NCBI GenBank assembly: GCA_013316435.1
Contig: WSMR01000004.1
Coordinates: forward strand, 1 to 39,024
Reading direction: 5' to 3'
Length of the DNA: 39,024 nucleotides
Source of the DNA: Candidatus Saccharimonadota bacterium
GTDB lineage: Bacteria; Patescibacteriota; Saccharimonadia; Saccharimonadales; Saccharimonadaceae
Below are positions 29,805-38,968 of this stretch, one piece after another (within the stretch, counting starts at the first letter, position 1; each line of letters begins with the position of its first letter). The position numbers and the translations under genes are program-made. Under the pieces are notes generated by a model that saw nothing but the letters and a program-made list of their open reading frames with translations, had not been told where the DNA came from and did no database searches.

Positions 29805-30350
29805 CTATTGATAATAAGCCTTCCCCTCTACTCGCACATCCACATAACCAGGAGTCAGCCCACGATCCTGCAAATATTTCAGCATTCGCGAGATATCCTC
29901 CGCTGTTACCCCTGTACTACGATCAAGGCTAACCTTAAAATAAGTCGTGCTCGCATCCGTATCAACATAGAGCTCCCGGCTCGTATTCACTGGCAAAGTT
30001 GCACGCGTCATCTTGATTCCCAGCTCGGCCAAATCCTGTTCCAGCAAACCAATATAATCAAGTGTGCGCCGAGAAATCTGCTCACTGCCAGTCTCATCCA
30101 TCACCTCCGCCTGAAGTTGATATTCCGCACCGGGGTCCGTAGGATTTTTTTGCGCCTCAATTACCACGCCGCGAGCCCCCATATAAGCCAGCAGCCCCAA
30201 AATTGCTACCATCAAGCTTGCTAACACCGCCGAGGTCATGTGCTTGCGACGTAGCCGCCGACGCTCTGCCATCCGCTCCGATTTCAGCTCCGATAAAAGT
30301 TCACGCTCATCGCGCTCAGCTTGCTTTTTGGCTTTTCTCCCACCCCACAT
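29805..30350 (-). CDS. Short FtsQ/DivIB-like single-TM protein (inferred)
   Basis: Basic N-terminus, one TM, C-terminal LTPGYVDVRVEGKAYYQ resembling the FtsQ terminal strand; directly downstream of murG. Confidence 0.5.
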   Translation of the reverse strand: MWGGRKAKKQAERDERELLSELKSERMAERRRLRRKHMTSAVLASLMVAILGLLAYMGARGVVIEAQKNPTDPGAEYQLQAEVMDETGSEQISRRTLDYIGLLEQDLAELGIKMTRATLPVNTSRELYVDTDASTTYFKVSLDRSTGVTAEDISRMLKYLQDRGLTPGYVDVRVEGKAYYQ

Positions 30351-30352
30351 CT

Positions 30353-31819
30353 CTATCTGCCCTTCTTTGCGCCAGTTTTATGTTTTTCGACTTTACGCAT
30401 CCTTTTTTCGTGTCGCGTCGGGCGTTGGTTGCGCACTGACCGCTGAGCTGCCGGCTTTTTAGAGCTATTCTTCTTTGGCTGCTCCCGCTCCTTTGCAATT
30501 TGTAGCAAAATCGCCGCCAGTCTCGCCGCTGCATCTGGCGCTGCTTCTTTATGTAATTTTTCAGCTAAATTTGCTCGTTCTCTTGGCGACCGCACTAAAT
30601 GCCGAATTTCATCTAGTAGCAAGGTAGGTTTTTTACGCATCGCCGAGTCCTTAATCATCACCACGGCGCCACTATCCGCCAAATCCTCCGCATTACGCAC
30701 CTGATGGCTATTCGGCAGCGCCTCGAACGGTACTAGTACAACCGCTTTCTCGAGCGCCGCTAGTTCCGCAATCGTGGTCGCCCCCGCCCGACTAATCACC
30801 ACATCGGCCGCACCAAGAAGCTCATGCATTGCCGAATTAAACTCCCACAGCCGAAAATTCGACTGTAACTTAGCCCGATTCCAATCTTCATAGCGTTTCA
30901 GCTCGACCATTTTTTCGTATTGCTTATGCCCTGCTACTAGCCCAACCGACGTAAACTCTAACATTTCCGGCAAAATCTCGCGCATTGCCTCGTTGATGTT
31001 CTCTGCCCCTTGGCTACCGCCAGTTACAACTACTAGCGGCTGCTCAGGATCAAAGCCAAAGCTCTTTTTGAGTGCACTTTGCTGCGCCGGGCTCACGCTT
31101 CGAAATTCTGCCGCCACCGGTATCCCAGTGAAAATCCGCAACGGTCTAGTATCACCCTTACTAGATTCCCCATTGACAATTCCATCAATCTGTGATATAC
31201 TAGAAGTATACGCAGGTTCGCCCTGACCGGGTTTTTGTTGCTTAGTACTAGACCCGCTCTCCTTCTGTTTCCAACCGGTCGCGATTACCGTAGCATCTTC
31301 CATTAAAATCCGATTTGCCAGCCCCGGCACCGCATCGCTCTCGTGAATCACATACGGAATCTTGAACCATTTTGCGACCAACCCAACGGGTAAGCCCACA
31401 AAACCACCCTTGAGAAAAATCACATCCGGGCGTTTACTCCTGGGAAGCAGCCGCCAAAAACTTTGCCAAAGCCCTGTCACGAAGCGGAAAAATCCAACAA
31501 TATTACCAAGGACTAGATCCTTGAGCACAATCCACCAGTTACGAATCCACTGCAAAAATGTCCAGCCGGAGTAGCGTCGAAACTTCCCCGCCGAAATCTT
31601 ACGCACGCGAATATACGGAACGCCACGCGTGCCGGTCTGCGCACTCGATCCCCACCGCACGCCTAATTCTGTTGTAATTTTTACAACATTCTTGTAATAC
31701 TTTTTGTCGGTCCAAAACTCAACTTTGGAGCGCGGAGATTTTTCAAGAATTTCTCGCACCACAGCTACGGCGGGCGTAATATGACCGCCTGAACCGCCAC
31801 CAACTACTAAAAACTTCAT
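30353..31819 (-). CDS. murG: UDP-N-acetylglucosamine--undecaprenyl-pyrophosphoryl-MurNAc-pentapeptide GlcNAc transferase
   Basis: VVGGGSGGHITPAVAV, IPYVIHESDAVPGLANR, VTGGSQGAENINEAM, VISRAGATTIAELAALEKAVVLVPFE. Confidence 0.93.
   Translation of the reverse strand: MKFLVVGGGSGGHITPAVAVVREILEKSPRSKVEFWTDKKYYKNVVKITTELGVRWGSSAQTGTRGVPYIRVRKISAGKFRRYSGWTFLQWIRNWWIVLKDLVLGNIVGFFRFVTGLWQSFWRLLPRSKRPDVIFLKGGFVGLPVGLVAKWFKIPYVIHESDAVPGLANRILMEDATVIATGWKQKESGSSTKQQKPGQGEPAYTSSISQIDGIVNGESSKGDTRPLRIFTGIPVAAEFRSVSPAQQSALKKSFGFDPEQPLVVVTGGSQGAENINEAMREILPEMLEFTSVGLVAGHKQYEKMVELKRYEDWNRAKLQSNFRLWEFNSAMHELLGAADVVISRAGATTIAELAALEKAVVLVPFEALPNSHQVRNAEDLADSGAVVMIKDSAMRKKPTLLLDEIRHLVRSPRERANLAEKLHKEAAPDAAARLAAILLQIAKEREQPKKNSSKKPAAQRSVRNQRPTRHEKRMRKVEKHKTGAKKGR
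31670..31688. promoter_or_regulatory. Dyad motif copy 3: TGTTGTA-ATTTT-TACAACA (inside murG)
   Basis: Perfect 7-bp arms, 5-bp spacer; identical to copy 1 over all 19 bp. Confidence 0.6.
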
Positions 31820-33039
31820 GATATCCTCCTTCGCGGGATTTGGTCGGTCCCATGTTTACTGCTTACCTCTGGCGCTACCTGCTGCTTGCGTGGTTCACGA
31901 TCGGTATAGCAACTGAGTTGCAATGCCAAACCAAGTGCCGCCGATGTAAATAACATACTCGTCCCACCGTAGCTAAGCAGTGGCAACGTAATGCCGGTCA
32001 GCGGAATTAGACCCGTCATCGAGGCGATATTCACCACTACGTGCGCTGTCAGCCAAGCAAAAATTCCGACTACCACTAGCGATTCCTCGTCGTCCGCCAA
32101 ATAATTTGCCACTCGAAGTAGCCGCATCAAAAGCAGTGTGAAGCTGCCCACAATTACAAATAGTCCCACAAAACCAAAGGTTTCGCCTAGCACCGCAAAA
32201 ACCGAGTCATTGATTGATTCTGGCAAGTACCCAGTCGCCTGAACACTATTGCCAATCCCAACTCCGAACAAACCGCCGGTACCAATCGCAATTTTAGCGT
32301 TTTCGATATGATATGAATCGCTTGAATCTTCCGACTGAAAAGTGAGCAGCCGCTCTACTCGGTGCGGCGAAGCCACAATTGCTAGCACGCCACCAATCAA
32401 CACAATACCGAGCGTAAGCAAGAAATAGCGCAGCTTGACTCCGCTCATCAGTAGCATCGCTAAAATAATCGCCATGATGCTTACGCCAGTGCCTAAATCT
32501 TTTTGTATAACTACCACAAACCCAAGCGAGACCACCGAAATCACGCTAAACGGAATCCAAAAGTCCGACGACGCCAGGCGACCATGTTTTGCGCGTTCAG
32601 CCATCAAACTAGCAAAGTAGAGCACAAGCCCCATCTTTAGCACCTCTGCCGGCTGGAGGCTAAACCCGCCAAATCGGAACCAGCGACAAGCACCAAGCTC
32701 GCACTTGGCAATACTACTACCAGCTAAAGCCAAAAACGCCAGCATTACGCAGAGTACCAAGCCGGCGATAATCACACATTTGCTAAATTTTCTCAGTTTG
32801 CTATATGGAAATTTAAACGCTACCACAAACGCTACCGCCGCCAGCGCCACATTAATTAGCTGCCGGATAAAGAAATAGTTTTCACTGTAATCCGAACCAT
32901 AGGTTGAATTCAACACATTAACCCGCATCGGACCAATTGCGTAGATAATGATTAACCCTACGCCGAGCAAAATTACCGTTAATGCACCGATGATGCGGTC
33001 ACTTTTGTGTTTACGCATTACCGCTCCTAGAGCCATCAT
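31816..33039 (-). CDS. ftsW: SEDS-family peptidoglycan polymerase FtsW
   Basis: FSLQPAEVLKMGLVLYFA, VVIQKDLGTG, YLPESINDSVFAVLGETFGFVG, PLTGITLPLLSYGGTSML. Confidence 0.92.
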   Translation of the reverse strand: MMALGAVMRKHKSDRIIGALTVILLGVGLIIIYAIGPMRVNVLNSTYGSDYSENYFFIRQLINVALAAVAFVVAFKFPYSKLRKFSKCVIIAGLVLCVMLAFLALAGSSIAKCELGACRWFRFGGFSLQPAEVLKMGLVLYFASLMAERAKHGRLASSDFWIPFSVISVVSLGFVVVIQKDLGTGVSIMAIILAMLLMSGVKLRYFLLTLGIVLIGGVLAIVASPHRVERLLTFQSEDSSDSYHIENAKIAIGTGGLFGVGIGNSVQATGYLPESINDSVFAVLGETFGFVGLFVIVGSFTLLLMRLLRVANYLADDEESLVVVGIFAWLTAHVVVNIASMTGLIPLTGITLPLLSYGGTSMLFTSAALGLALQLSCYTDREPRKQQVAPEVSSKHGTDQIPRRRIS

Positions 33040-34156
33040 CCTGGTTATTTACATTTGGCACTATTCGTTCTTCCCCTGACATTTCGCTCCAAATACTGCG
33101 ATCAACTGCTTGTTGTTGTTTGACGCCACGCACAATTCCGCCCTGCACCGCCAAAAACACGCCAATAATCGCAAACATCCCCGCAATCACCCAAAACCGC
33201 ATCACGATTTTTGCCTCATTCCAGCCTTTTGCTTCGAGATGATGATGAATTGGTGCAGAGATAAATAATTTCTTCTTGAAAACTTTTTTCCAAAAAATTT
33301 GGATCAGCGACGATCCAGCCTCAACCACGAACAACGCGCCAATAATTGGTAGCAAAAAGAAAGCATCGGTCATCATCGCAACCACACCAAGACCCGCGCC
33401 AATCGCAAAGCTACCGGTATCGCCCATCATGAAACGTGCCGGCGGAACATTGAACCAAATATAACTAAGCAGCCAGCCAACTACCGTGAGACAAAACGCC
33501 GTCAGCATCCATTGTCCCTGAAGCAATGCGATTACGCCATAAGCACCATATGCCAGCATTGCCAGCCCACCGGCAAGACCGTCTAGCCCGTCGGAAATAT
33601 TTACGGCATTGCTAGTTGCCACCACGGCAAAGGCAAAAATCAGAATCATCCCGATCACGCCGACTTGGGCATCACCGAGGAATGGCACAGCAATCTCGGT
33701 CCAACCCAGCTTGACTGCAAACCACCAACCAAGAAAAAGCCCCAGCCCGGTAATCATCGCAAATTTCACCGGTGCACGTAGTCCTGCCGCGCCCTTGCCG
33801 CTACCAAAAACGTTGATCAAATCGTCAATCAGCCCGACCACGCTACCGCCAACAAAACCAAGCAGCGGCAACCAGGTTTGTTCACGATTCAAATTACAAA
33901 CAACGGTTACAATCGTTACCGTCACGACGCCAATAATTCCCGCCATAGTTGGAAAAGCGCGCTTGAATTTTTTGGCATGGAGCTTAGTCATTACCGGTAA
34001 AGCATCGCCCGTGAGCGTAGTTTTTTTCTGTTTTTTCCAAAATTTATATTTGTAAGCAAAATGAGTATAAATCGGAGTTAGAAATGTTGCCAGCAAAAAA
34101 CCTGACATCGACAAAATCAATCCGTAGAAAACTTCATTATTTACTGTATCAGCCAT
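33011..34156 (-). CDS. mraY: Phospho-N-acetylmuramoyl-pentapeptide transferase
   Basis: FPTMAGI, GLIDDLINV, NAVNISDGLDGLAGG, MMGDTGSFAIG, APIHHHLEAKGWNEAKIVMRFW. Confidence 0.94.
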   Translation of the reverse strand: MADTVNNEVFYGLILSMSGFLLATFLTPIYTHFAYKYKFWKKQKKTTLTGDALPVMTKLHAKKFKRAFPTMAGIIGVVTVTIVTVVCNLNREQTWLPLLGFVGGSVVGLIDDLINVFGSGKGAAGLRAPVKFAMITGLGLFLGWWFAVKLGWTEIAVPFLGDAQVGVIGMILIFAFAVVATSNAVNISDGLDGLAGGLAMLAYGAYGVIALLQGQWMLTAFCLTVVGWLLSYIWFNVPPARFMMGDTGSFAIGAGLGVVAMMTDAFFLLPIIGALFVVEAGSSLIQIFWKKVFKKKLFISAPIHHHLEAKGWNEAKIVMRFWVIAGMFAIIGVFLAVQGGIVRGVKQQQAVDRSIWSEMSGEERIVPNVNNQDDGSRSGNA

Positions 34157-34177
34157 ACCTCTATATTATACTACAAA

Positions 34178-35908
34178 CTACGCCTTCGGTCTAACCTTCA
34201 GCGCATCCTGGACGTAGGCTTTGAGTGCATTAAAGACCGGGAGCGCCACTGCTTGGCCGCCAGCTTTTTTACCGTCTTCCCAAACTCGTACCATAATTAA
34301 ATATGTCGGTAGTTCACCCTCGGTCCCACCTACGCCGATATAGGTTGCGCTAGTTTCATCGAGCGAATAAGCCCCGTTTTTGATAATCTGCGCCGTACCA
34401 GTCTTGCCGCCCACGTAATATCCTGGTGCATCCGTGCCATTTGCCCGCCACATCCGCCGCGTACCGTAGAGCATATCGCGCATTGTCGCGCTAGTTGCTT
34501 CCGACACTGTACTGCGCGCGGCCGCCTTTGGCTCGTTCTCGACAAATTTATCGTTCACCATCTTCCCCGCCACAATCGTAGGCGTATAAAATTTCCCACC
34601 GTTCACAACTGATGCCATCGCCGCCGCCGTTTGCAGCATTGTCACCTGCATGTTCTGACCAAAAGTCATATTTGCATAAGTTCCATTGAGGCCCCAAATC
34701 TCGGCGTTCGGTTTTTGCACGGTACCAGCTGATTCAATTAGCTCAATTCCTGTCGCCTGACCAAGCCCAAATTTATCATGATAATATTCATACAGTCTCG
34801 TGCGCCCCAGTTCGGTGATATCAGTTTCACTTCCGCCCAGCCAACGCAACATTTGCGTGGTTCCCGTATTGAGAGAGTAGTTAAACGCGATTTGCATCGT
34901 CTGTGTGCCAGCCACTTCCGGGCCCTGCTCGGCATTACTAATTGGCCAATCATCAACCGTCGTCGAGCCAGTATTATAAAAAGTTGTCTCCGGCGTCATT
35001 ACTCCGTAGTCTATGCCGGTTGCAAAAGCAAAAGTCTTGCAAACGCTCGCCGGCTCATACGGATCTTCGACCACGTGATTGATATAATCCGCCGCACTCT
35101 TTACCCGCCCAAAATTCGCTGGATCATAGCCCGGATAATTCGCCATCGCAAGTACCCTGCCATTATTCGGGTCCATCACTAGCGCAGAGATATTCGCAAA
35201 ACCCACTACGCGCGTCTGTTCTTCGATGATTTTTTCGACATTACGCTGGATACTTTTGTCGATTGTCAGTACCACATTTTCGCCATCCACAGCCGGGATT
35301 TTGACGTTATCGTCGCCAATCGAAAGCGCCACGTTATTAATGTCTTTGACCGTTTTGAGTAGACCGTTTTTGCCGGCAAGAGTTTCGTTCAAAGCTCCCT
35401 CAACGCCATATTGCCCCAGCCCATCATTATTCACAAATCCGAGCACCGTCGAGCCCAGCGCGCCTTCCGGATAGACCCGCCTAGTATTCGCCTGAAGCCA
35501 AACGCCATCAAAATCCGCCTCGGCAATTTTTTCGGCCGCCGAGCGTTCTACATTTTTGCCCACGATATAATAACGCCGCGCGCGATTCGCAAACACATCA
35601 TCCCACTTAGCGATTTGTTTATCGCCCATAATCGCAGTGAGTTTTTCGGAAATTTCCTTTTGATCCGCCAGCATTGGGTCAACAATTACCGTATAGACAG
35701 TTGCGTTAAGCACCACCGGAGACGGCTCGGCGCCATCCATCATGTAGATTTCACCGCGCTTGGCCGGGAGGACATTTTGCAGAGTTTGCTGCGCCGCCGC
35801 CTTGGCCGACCAATCTTCGTGCTCAACAATCTGAATCGTAAATAGCTTCACGATAATCACCGCCATCACCAGTAGCAAAACCGTACGTAAAAACCGGTAT
35901 CTATTCAT
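34178..35908 (-). CDS. ftsI: Class B penicillin-binding protein (FtsI/PBP2-like)
   Basis: N-terminal TM; YEPASVCKTF (SxxK), YSLNTG (SxN), GGKTGTAQI (KTG). Confidence 0.92.
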   Translation of the reverse strand: MNRYRFLRTVLLLVMAVIIVKLFTIQIVEHEDWSAKAAAQQTLQNVLPAKRGEIYMMDGAEPSPVVLNATVYTVIVDPMLADQKEISEKLTAIMGDKQIAKWDDVFANRARRYYIVGKNVERSAAEKIAEADFDGVWLQANTRRVYPEGALGSTVLGFVNNDGLGQYGVEGALNETLAGKNGLLKTVKDINNVALSIGDDNVKIPAVDGENVVLTIDKSIQRNVEKIIEEQTRVVGFANISALVMDPNNGRVLAMANYPGYDPANFGRVKSAADYINHVVEDPYEPASVCKTFAFATGIDYGVMTPETTFYNTGSTTVDDWPISNAEQGPEVAGTQTMQIAFNYSLNTGTTQMLRWLGGSETDITELGRTRLYEYYHDKFGLGQATGIELIESAGTVQKPNAEIWGLNGTYANMTFGQNMQVTMLQTAAAMASVVNGGKFYTPTIVAGKMVNDKFVENEPKAAARSTVSEATSATMRDMLYGTRRMWRANGTDAPGYYVGGKTGTAQIIKNGAYSLDETSATYIGVGGTEGELPTYLIMVRVWEDGKKAGGQAVALPVFNALKAYVQDALKVRPKA

Positions 35909-36039
35909 GAATATATTATAACATAAGCGGGGTAGAAGAATATTCTTCCTGTCTCACACCTGTTATAATCCAAAATAAACTCCACAAATTCAAAAAATCC
36001 AATATTTGCGTAGTTCACGATATGGCTAGATTGCACTAG

Positions 36040-37332
36040 TTACACCTCAAACTCTTGCCCGGCTGCCCGCCAAATCCGCTGCTGCATTTTGCGACAACCA
36101 TAATTCACACAACCACCCATATACGACATGATCGTATCAAGATCTTTGAGCCCGCTCGCCACGTCCATCAGCGCTTGATAATAATTCTTCTGATACCGAT
36201 GGTCCATTTCAATATGACCGGAGCGCAAAAACCTACCTAAATAAGTTACTCCGTGGCGCACGTCAATCCAACGTGTCTTGCTCGGGTGCATGGTTAGCCC
36301 CATGGTCAGTAAATAACTCCGAAGCCGTTCAATATCTCGCTCCAGCTGCGGTATTTCATCGTCATTCACAACCACATAAAAATCATCCACGTAGCGGCCG
36401 TAGTGCTGATAGCCAAGTTGGTAAACGATAAATTTATCCAGCGCATCAAGGAAAATATTCGAAAGTAGCTGCGAAGTAAGATTGCCAATCACAATTCCCC
36501 GCCCGGCATTCTGAAAGAACAAACTCTTGTCACGCGGCAAATCGTCCCAATGTTTAATCTTACCTCGCACCCGCACTTGCTTGAGCGGATCGTCCATAAT
36601 TACCTGTCGCCATAAATAGGTCAGCAATCTTCCCAGTGGTCCAAAATGATGAAACTGCCGATGCGCACCGTCAATCGCAAGATCCCGCAATTTCTCACGT
36701 TGCATACTCATAAAAAATCCTTTGATATCCATTTTGACAAAATAGGTATGCCGAGTATAGTTCCGACTTTTTACTGCAATATGATGCGCCGCGCGACGCA
36801 CGCCATAATCCGTCCCCTTCCCCACTCGACAGGAATACGAGTCACGCACAAAATGACGATTCCACCACGGAATACAAATATTAATAATCAGATGATGTAC
36901 AATGCGATCCCGAAAACTTGCCGCAAAAATTTCCCGCACCACCGGATCAAACACGATAAATGCCTCACTACGCGATGGAAAATACTTACGCTCGGCAATA
37001 TCCACCGCCAGTCGATAAATATTATCATACAAATTCGCCTCAATCCGCTGGACGTCATAGGTTCGCCGTTTCCCAGGTCGCGCATCAAAATAAGCATAAA
37101 ATAGCATTTCGTAAATCTCATCGGCATTAAAATCCGAGCGCCCCGATTCGATCACATTTTGCTCCATCGCGCTGAGATGAGAATATTTACTATGCATTTC
37201 GAGCAACTTTTTCTCGTAACGCGCCATCCGCGCTCTAGTTTTGAGAAGCTTAGTTTCGCGCCAAGCAATCCGGCTGGCAACTTCTATCGGATCTTTCTGC
37301 CGGTCCCGCTTCGCATATCTTGGGTCAGCCAT
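36040..37332 (-). CDS. Diversity-generating retroelement reverse transcriptase
   Basis: GIVIGNLTSQLLSNIFLDALDKFI (DGR-type IGNLTSQ) and HYGRYVDDFYVVV (catalytic YxDD); 430 aa without obvious maturase or endonuclease domain. Confidence 0.92.
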   Translation of the reverse strand: MADPRYAKRDRQKDPIEVASRIAWRETKLLKTRARMARYEKKLLEMHSKYSHLSAMEQNVIESGRSDFNADEIYEMLFYAYFDARPGKRRTYDVQRIEANLYDNIYRLAVDIAERKYFPSRSEAFIVFDPVVREIFAASFRDRIVHHLIINICIPWWNRHFVRDSYSCRVGKGTDYGVRRAAHHIAVKSRNYTRHTYFVKMDIKGFFMSMQREKLRDLAIDGAHRQFHHFGPLGRLLTYLWRQVIMDDPLKQVRVRGKIKHWDDLPRDKSLFFQNAGRGIVIGNLTSQLLSNIFLDALDKFIVYQLGYQHYGRYVDDFYVVVNDDEIPQLERDIERLRSYLLTMGLTMHPSKTRWIDVRHGVTYLGRFLRSGHIEMDHRYQKNYYQALMDVASGLKDLDTIMSYMGGCVNYGCRKMQQRIWRAAGQEFEV

Positions 37333-38683
37333 CAGCTTCGTTGCCGTCTTTTAGCTTCTCAATCACATCGTGTTGATGATAATGCGTATTCAGTTTTTGC
37401 CTAGTTAACTCACGCGCCTTTGCTAATCCGAGACTTACCCGCGCAATCGTATTCCGATTGGCAATCCCAAGATCAGCATAGTTCGCCAGCACCGACATCG
37501 CATCGCCGATATGTACATCAACTTGTTCCAGCGCCTGCCAACGCGCTGGGTCACGGCGTGACCGATTTGCTACGTCATAATAAGCTCGGCGTACTTTGAA
37601 CATACTATCCATCAGTGGATGAGAAATGGCCGGGCGAGAATTACTATCAAGATGTCGCTCCAAATGGTAGCTATCGCGCAGTGCTGCCACAATATAATTA
37701 TTTAGCTCCACTTCCGGTGCAGCGGTGAAAATATTATTACTAATATTTTTCAGGACTTCAGCATCGAGTTTATGGAAGCGACGCAGCTCATTATCAGTCA
37801 GTGCTACACGCAAGCGATAAGCCCGAATCAAATCTTGAAACGGGCCAAAGTTAACTTTCTTATCCAAAGTGAGTGGTGCGCCGGAATAGTGAATATCTTT
37901 TTGCAAACGCTGCTCGTCTTGAAGACAAATCACACCTTCGCGAAATTGTCCGAACAAATCTCGATCAGTATTAACTTTGATTTCACGATCGAGATAGGTC
38001 GCTATCATCAAGCTATGAATTGCAATAGAGTTGCCACCCATTTTCCACCAATTCCCAGTGGCAGATTTGAAAATAAAAATGTGCAAGTGATTATCTTTTT
38101 CTAACCGCCGAACTAGCAATTTCGCATGTTTGAGTAATTCGCGTTGGTATTTAGCTTCTTCATCCTTGGTCAATTCCTCTTTGTCTTTGAGGTCACCTAG
38201 TTCGTTGTCTAGCATATCTACCACCGCCGCGAGTCCAAAGCGGATGTTTTCGTAGGCCTCTTTTTCTTCGTTTTCCTGTTTGATATGTAGCAAAGTTTTT
38301 TGGTGAGGCTTGTCTTTGTATTTGGTTGGCAGTTCATAGCGTCGTACTTCGTCGGCAAGTTTTTGTAGACCCTCCGAACCGCGACGACCATCCTCACGCC
38401 TCACACGTTCCGCCACGTCGCTGAGCGGCGGCACTGATGATTTATCCTCTTTAGTGGCGGACTTCTCGGAAGCCTTCTTGGCTGCCTTTGCCACCCGCGC
38501 TACGCGCGCCGCATTCGCGGTTGGTTTGGATGCTAACTTCGCCGGACGAACCTTTTTCGTATCGTTCGCCTGTTCAGAGTCAATCCCCAAATCGAGAGGC
38601 ACTTTTTCCAAATTGTGGATTTTATTTTCGGTCACTGTTTTTGTCCTTTTTTGGCAAATGGTTGCAGGGACCTTCTGTCCCAC
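37325..38683 (-). CDS. DGR accessory protein: Lys/Ala-rich N-terminus and helical (Avd-like?) C-terminal region
   Basis: Overlaps the RT start by 8 bp, same strand; C-terminal SMFKVRRAYYDVANRS...LANYADLGIANRNTIARVSLGLAKARELTRQKL looks like a helical bundle. Confidence 0.6.
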   Translation of the reverse strand: MGQKVPATICQKRTKTVTENKIHNLEKVPLDLGIDSEQANDTKKVRPAKLASKPTANAARVARVAKAAKKASEKSATKEDKSSVPPLSDVAERVRREDGRRGSEGLQKLADEVRRYELPTKYKDKPHQKTLLHIKQENEEKEAYENIRFGLAAVVDMLDNELGDLKDKEELTKDEEAKYQRELLKHAKLLVRRLEKDNHLHIFIFKSATGNWWKMGGNSIAIHSLMIATYLDREIKVNTDRDLFGQFREGVICLQDEQRLQKDIHYSGAPLTLDKKVNFGPFQDLIRAYRLRVALTDNELRRFHKLDAEVLKNISNNIFTAAPEVELNNYIVAALRDSYHLERHLDSNSRPAISHPLMDSMFKVRRAYYDVANRSRRDPARWQALEQVDVHIGDAMSVLANYADLGIANRNTIARVSLGLAKARELTRQKLNTHYHQHDVIEKLKDGNEADG

Positions 38684-38968
38684 ACAACCATTTTTCCCAG
38701 AGATTATAATAGTTTTTGTTTTCGTTATTTTTCGCGGATTCGCCGCTACGGTTTTCCTTGTCCCTGCGCTTTTCGCTTGTTCCCTCCTCCGGAGGAGGCG
38801 AGAAAGCGGGGACTTAGAAAACCTTTCCCTTTTTCCAGCAAAATTTCTGACAAATTTTGCGGTGCATATTATTACTTTCGCTTCGCTCCTTTTCGGTCGG
38901 AGCGGGAAGCCGTAGACCTTATGCTTCGGTCACTACAACCGGCTCCCCCAAGAGCATTACTACCTCTC

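Noticed and set aside
38684-38968. A conventional TR adjacent to the RT
   Set aside because: Read on both strands here and downstream of the RT (35909-36039); no A-rich copy of the VR was found.
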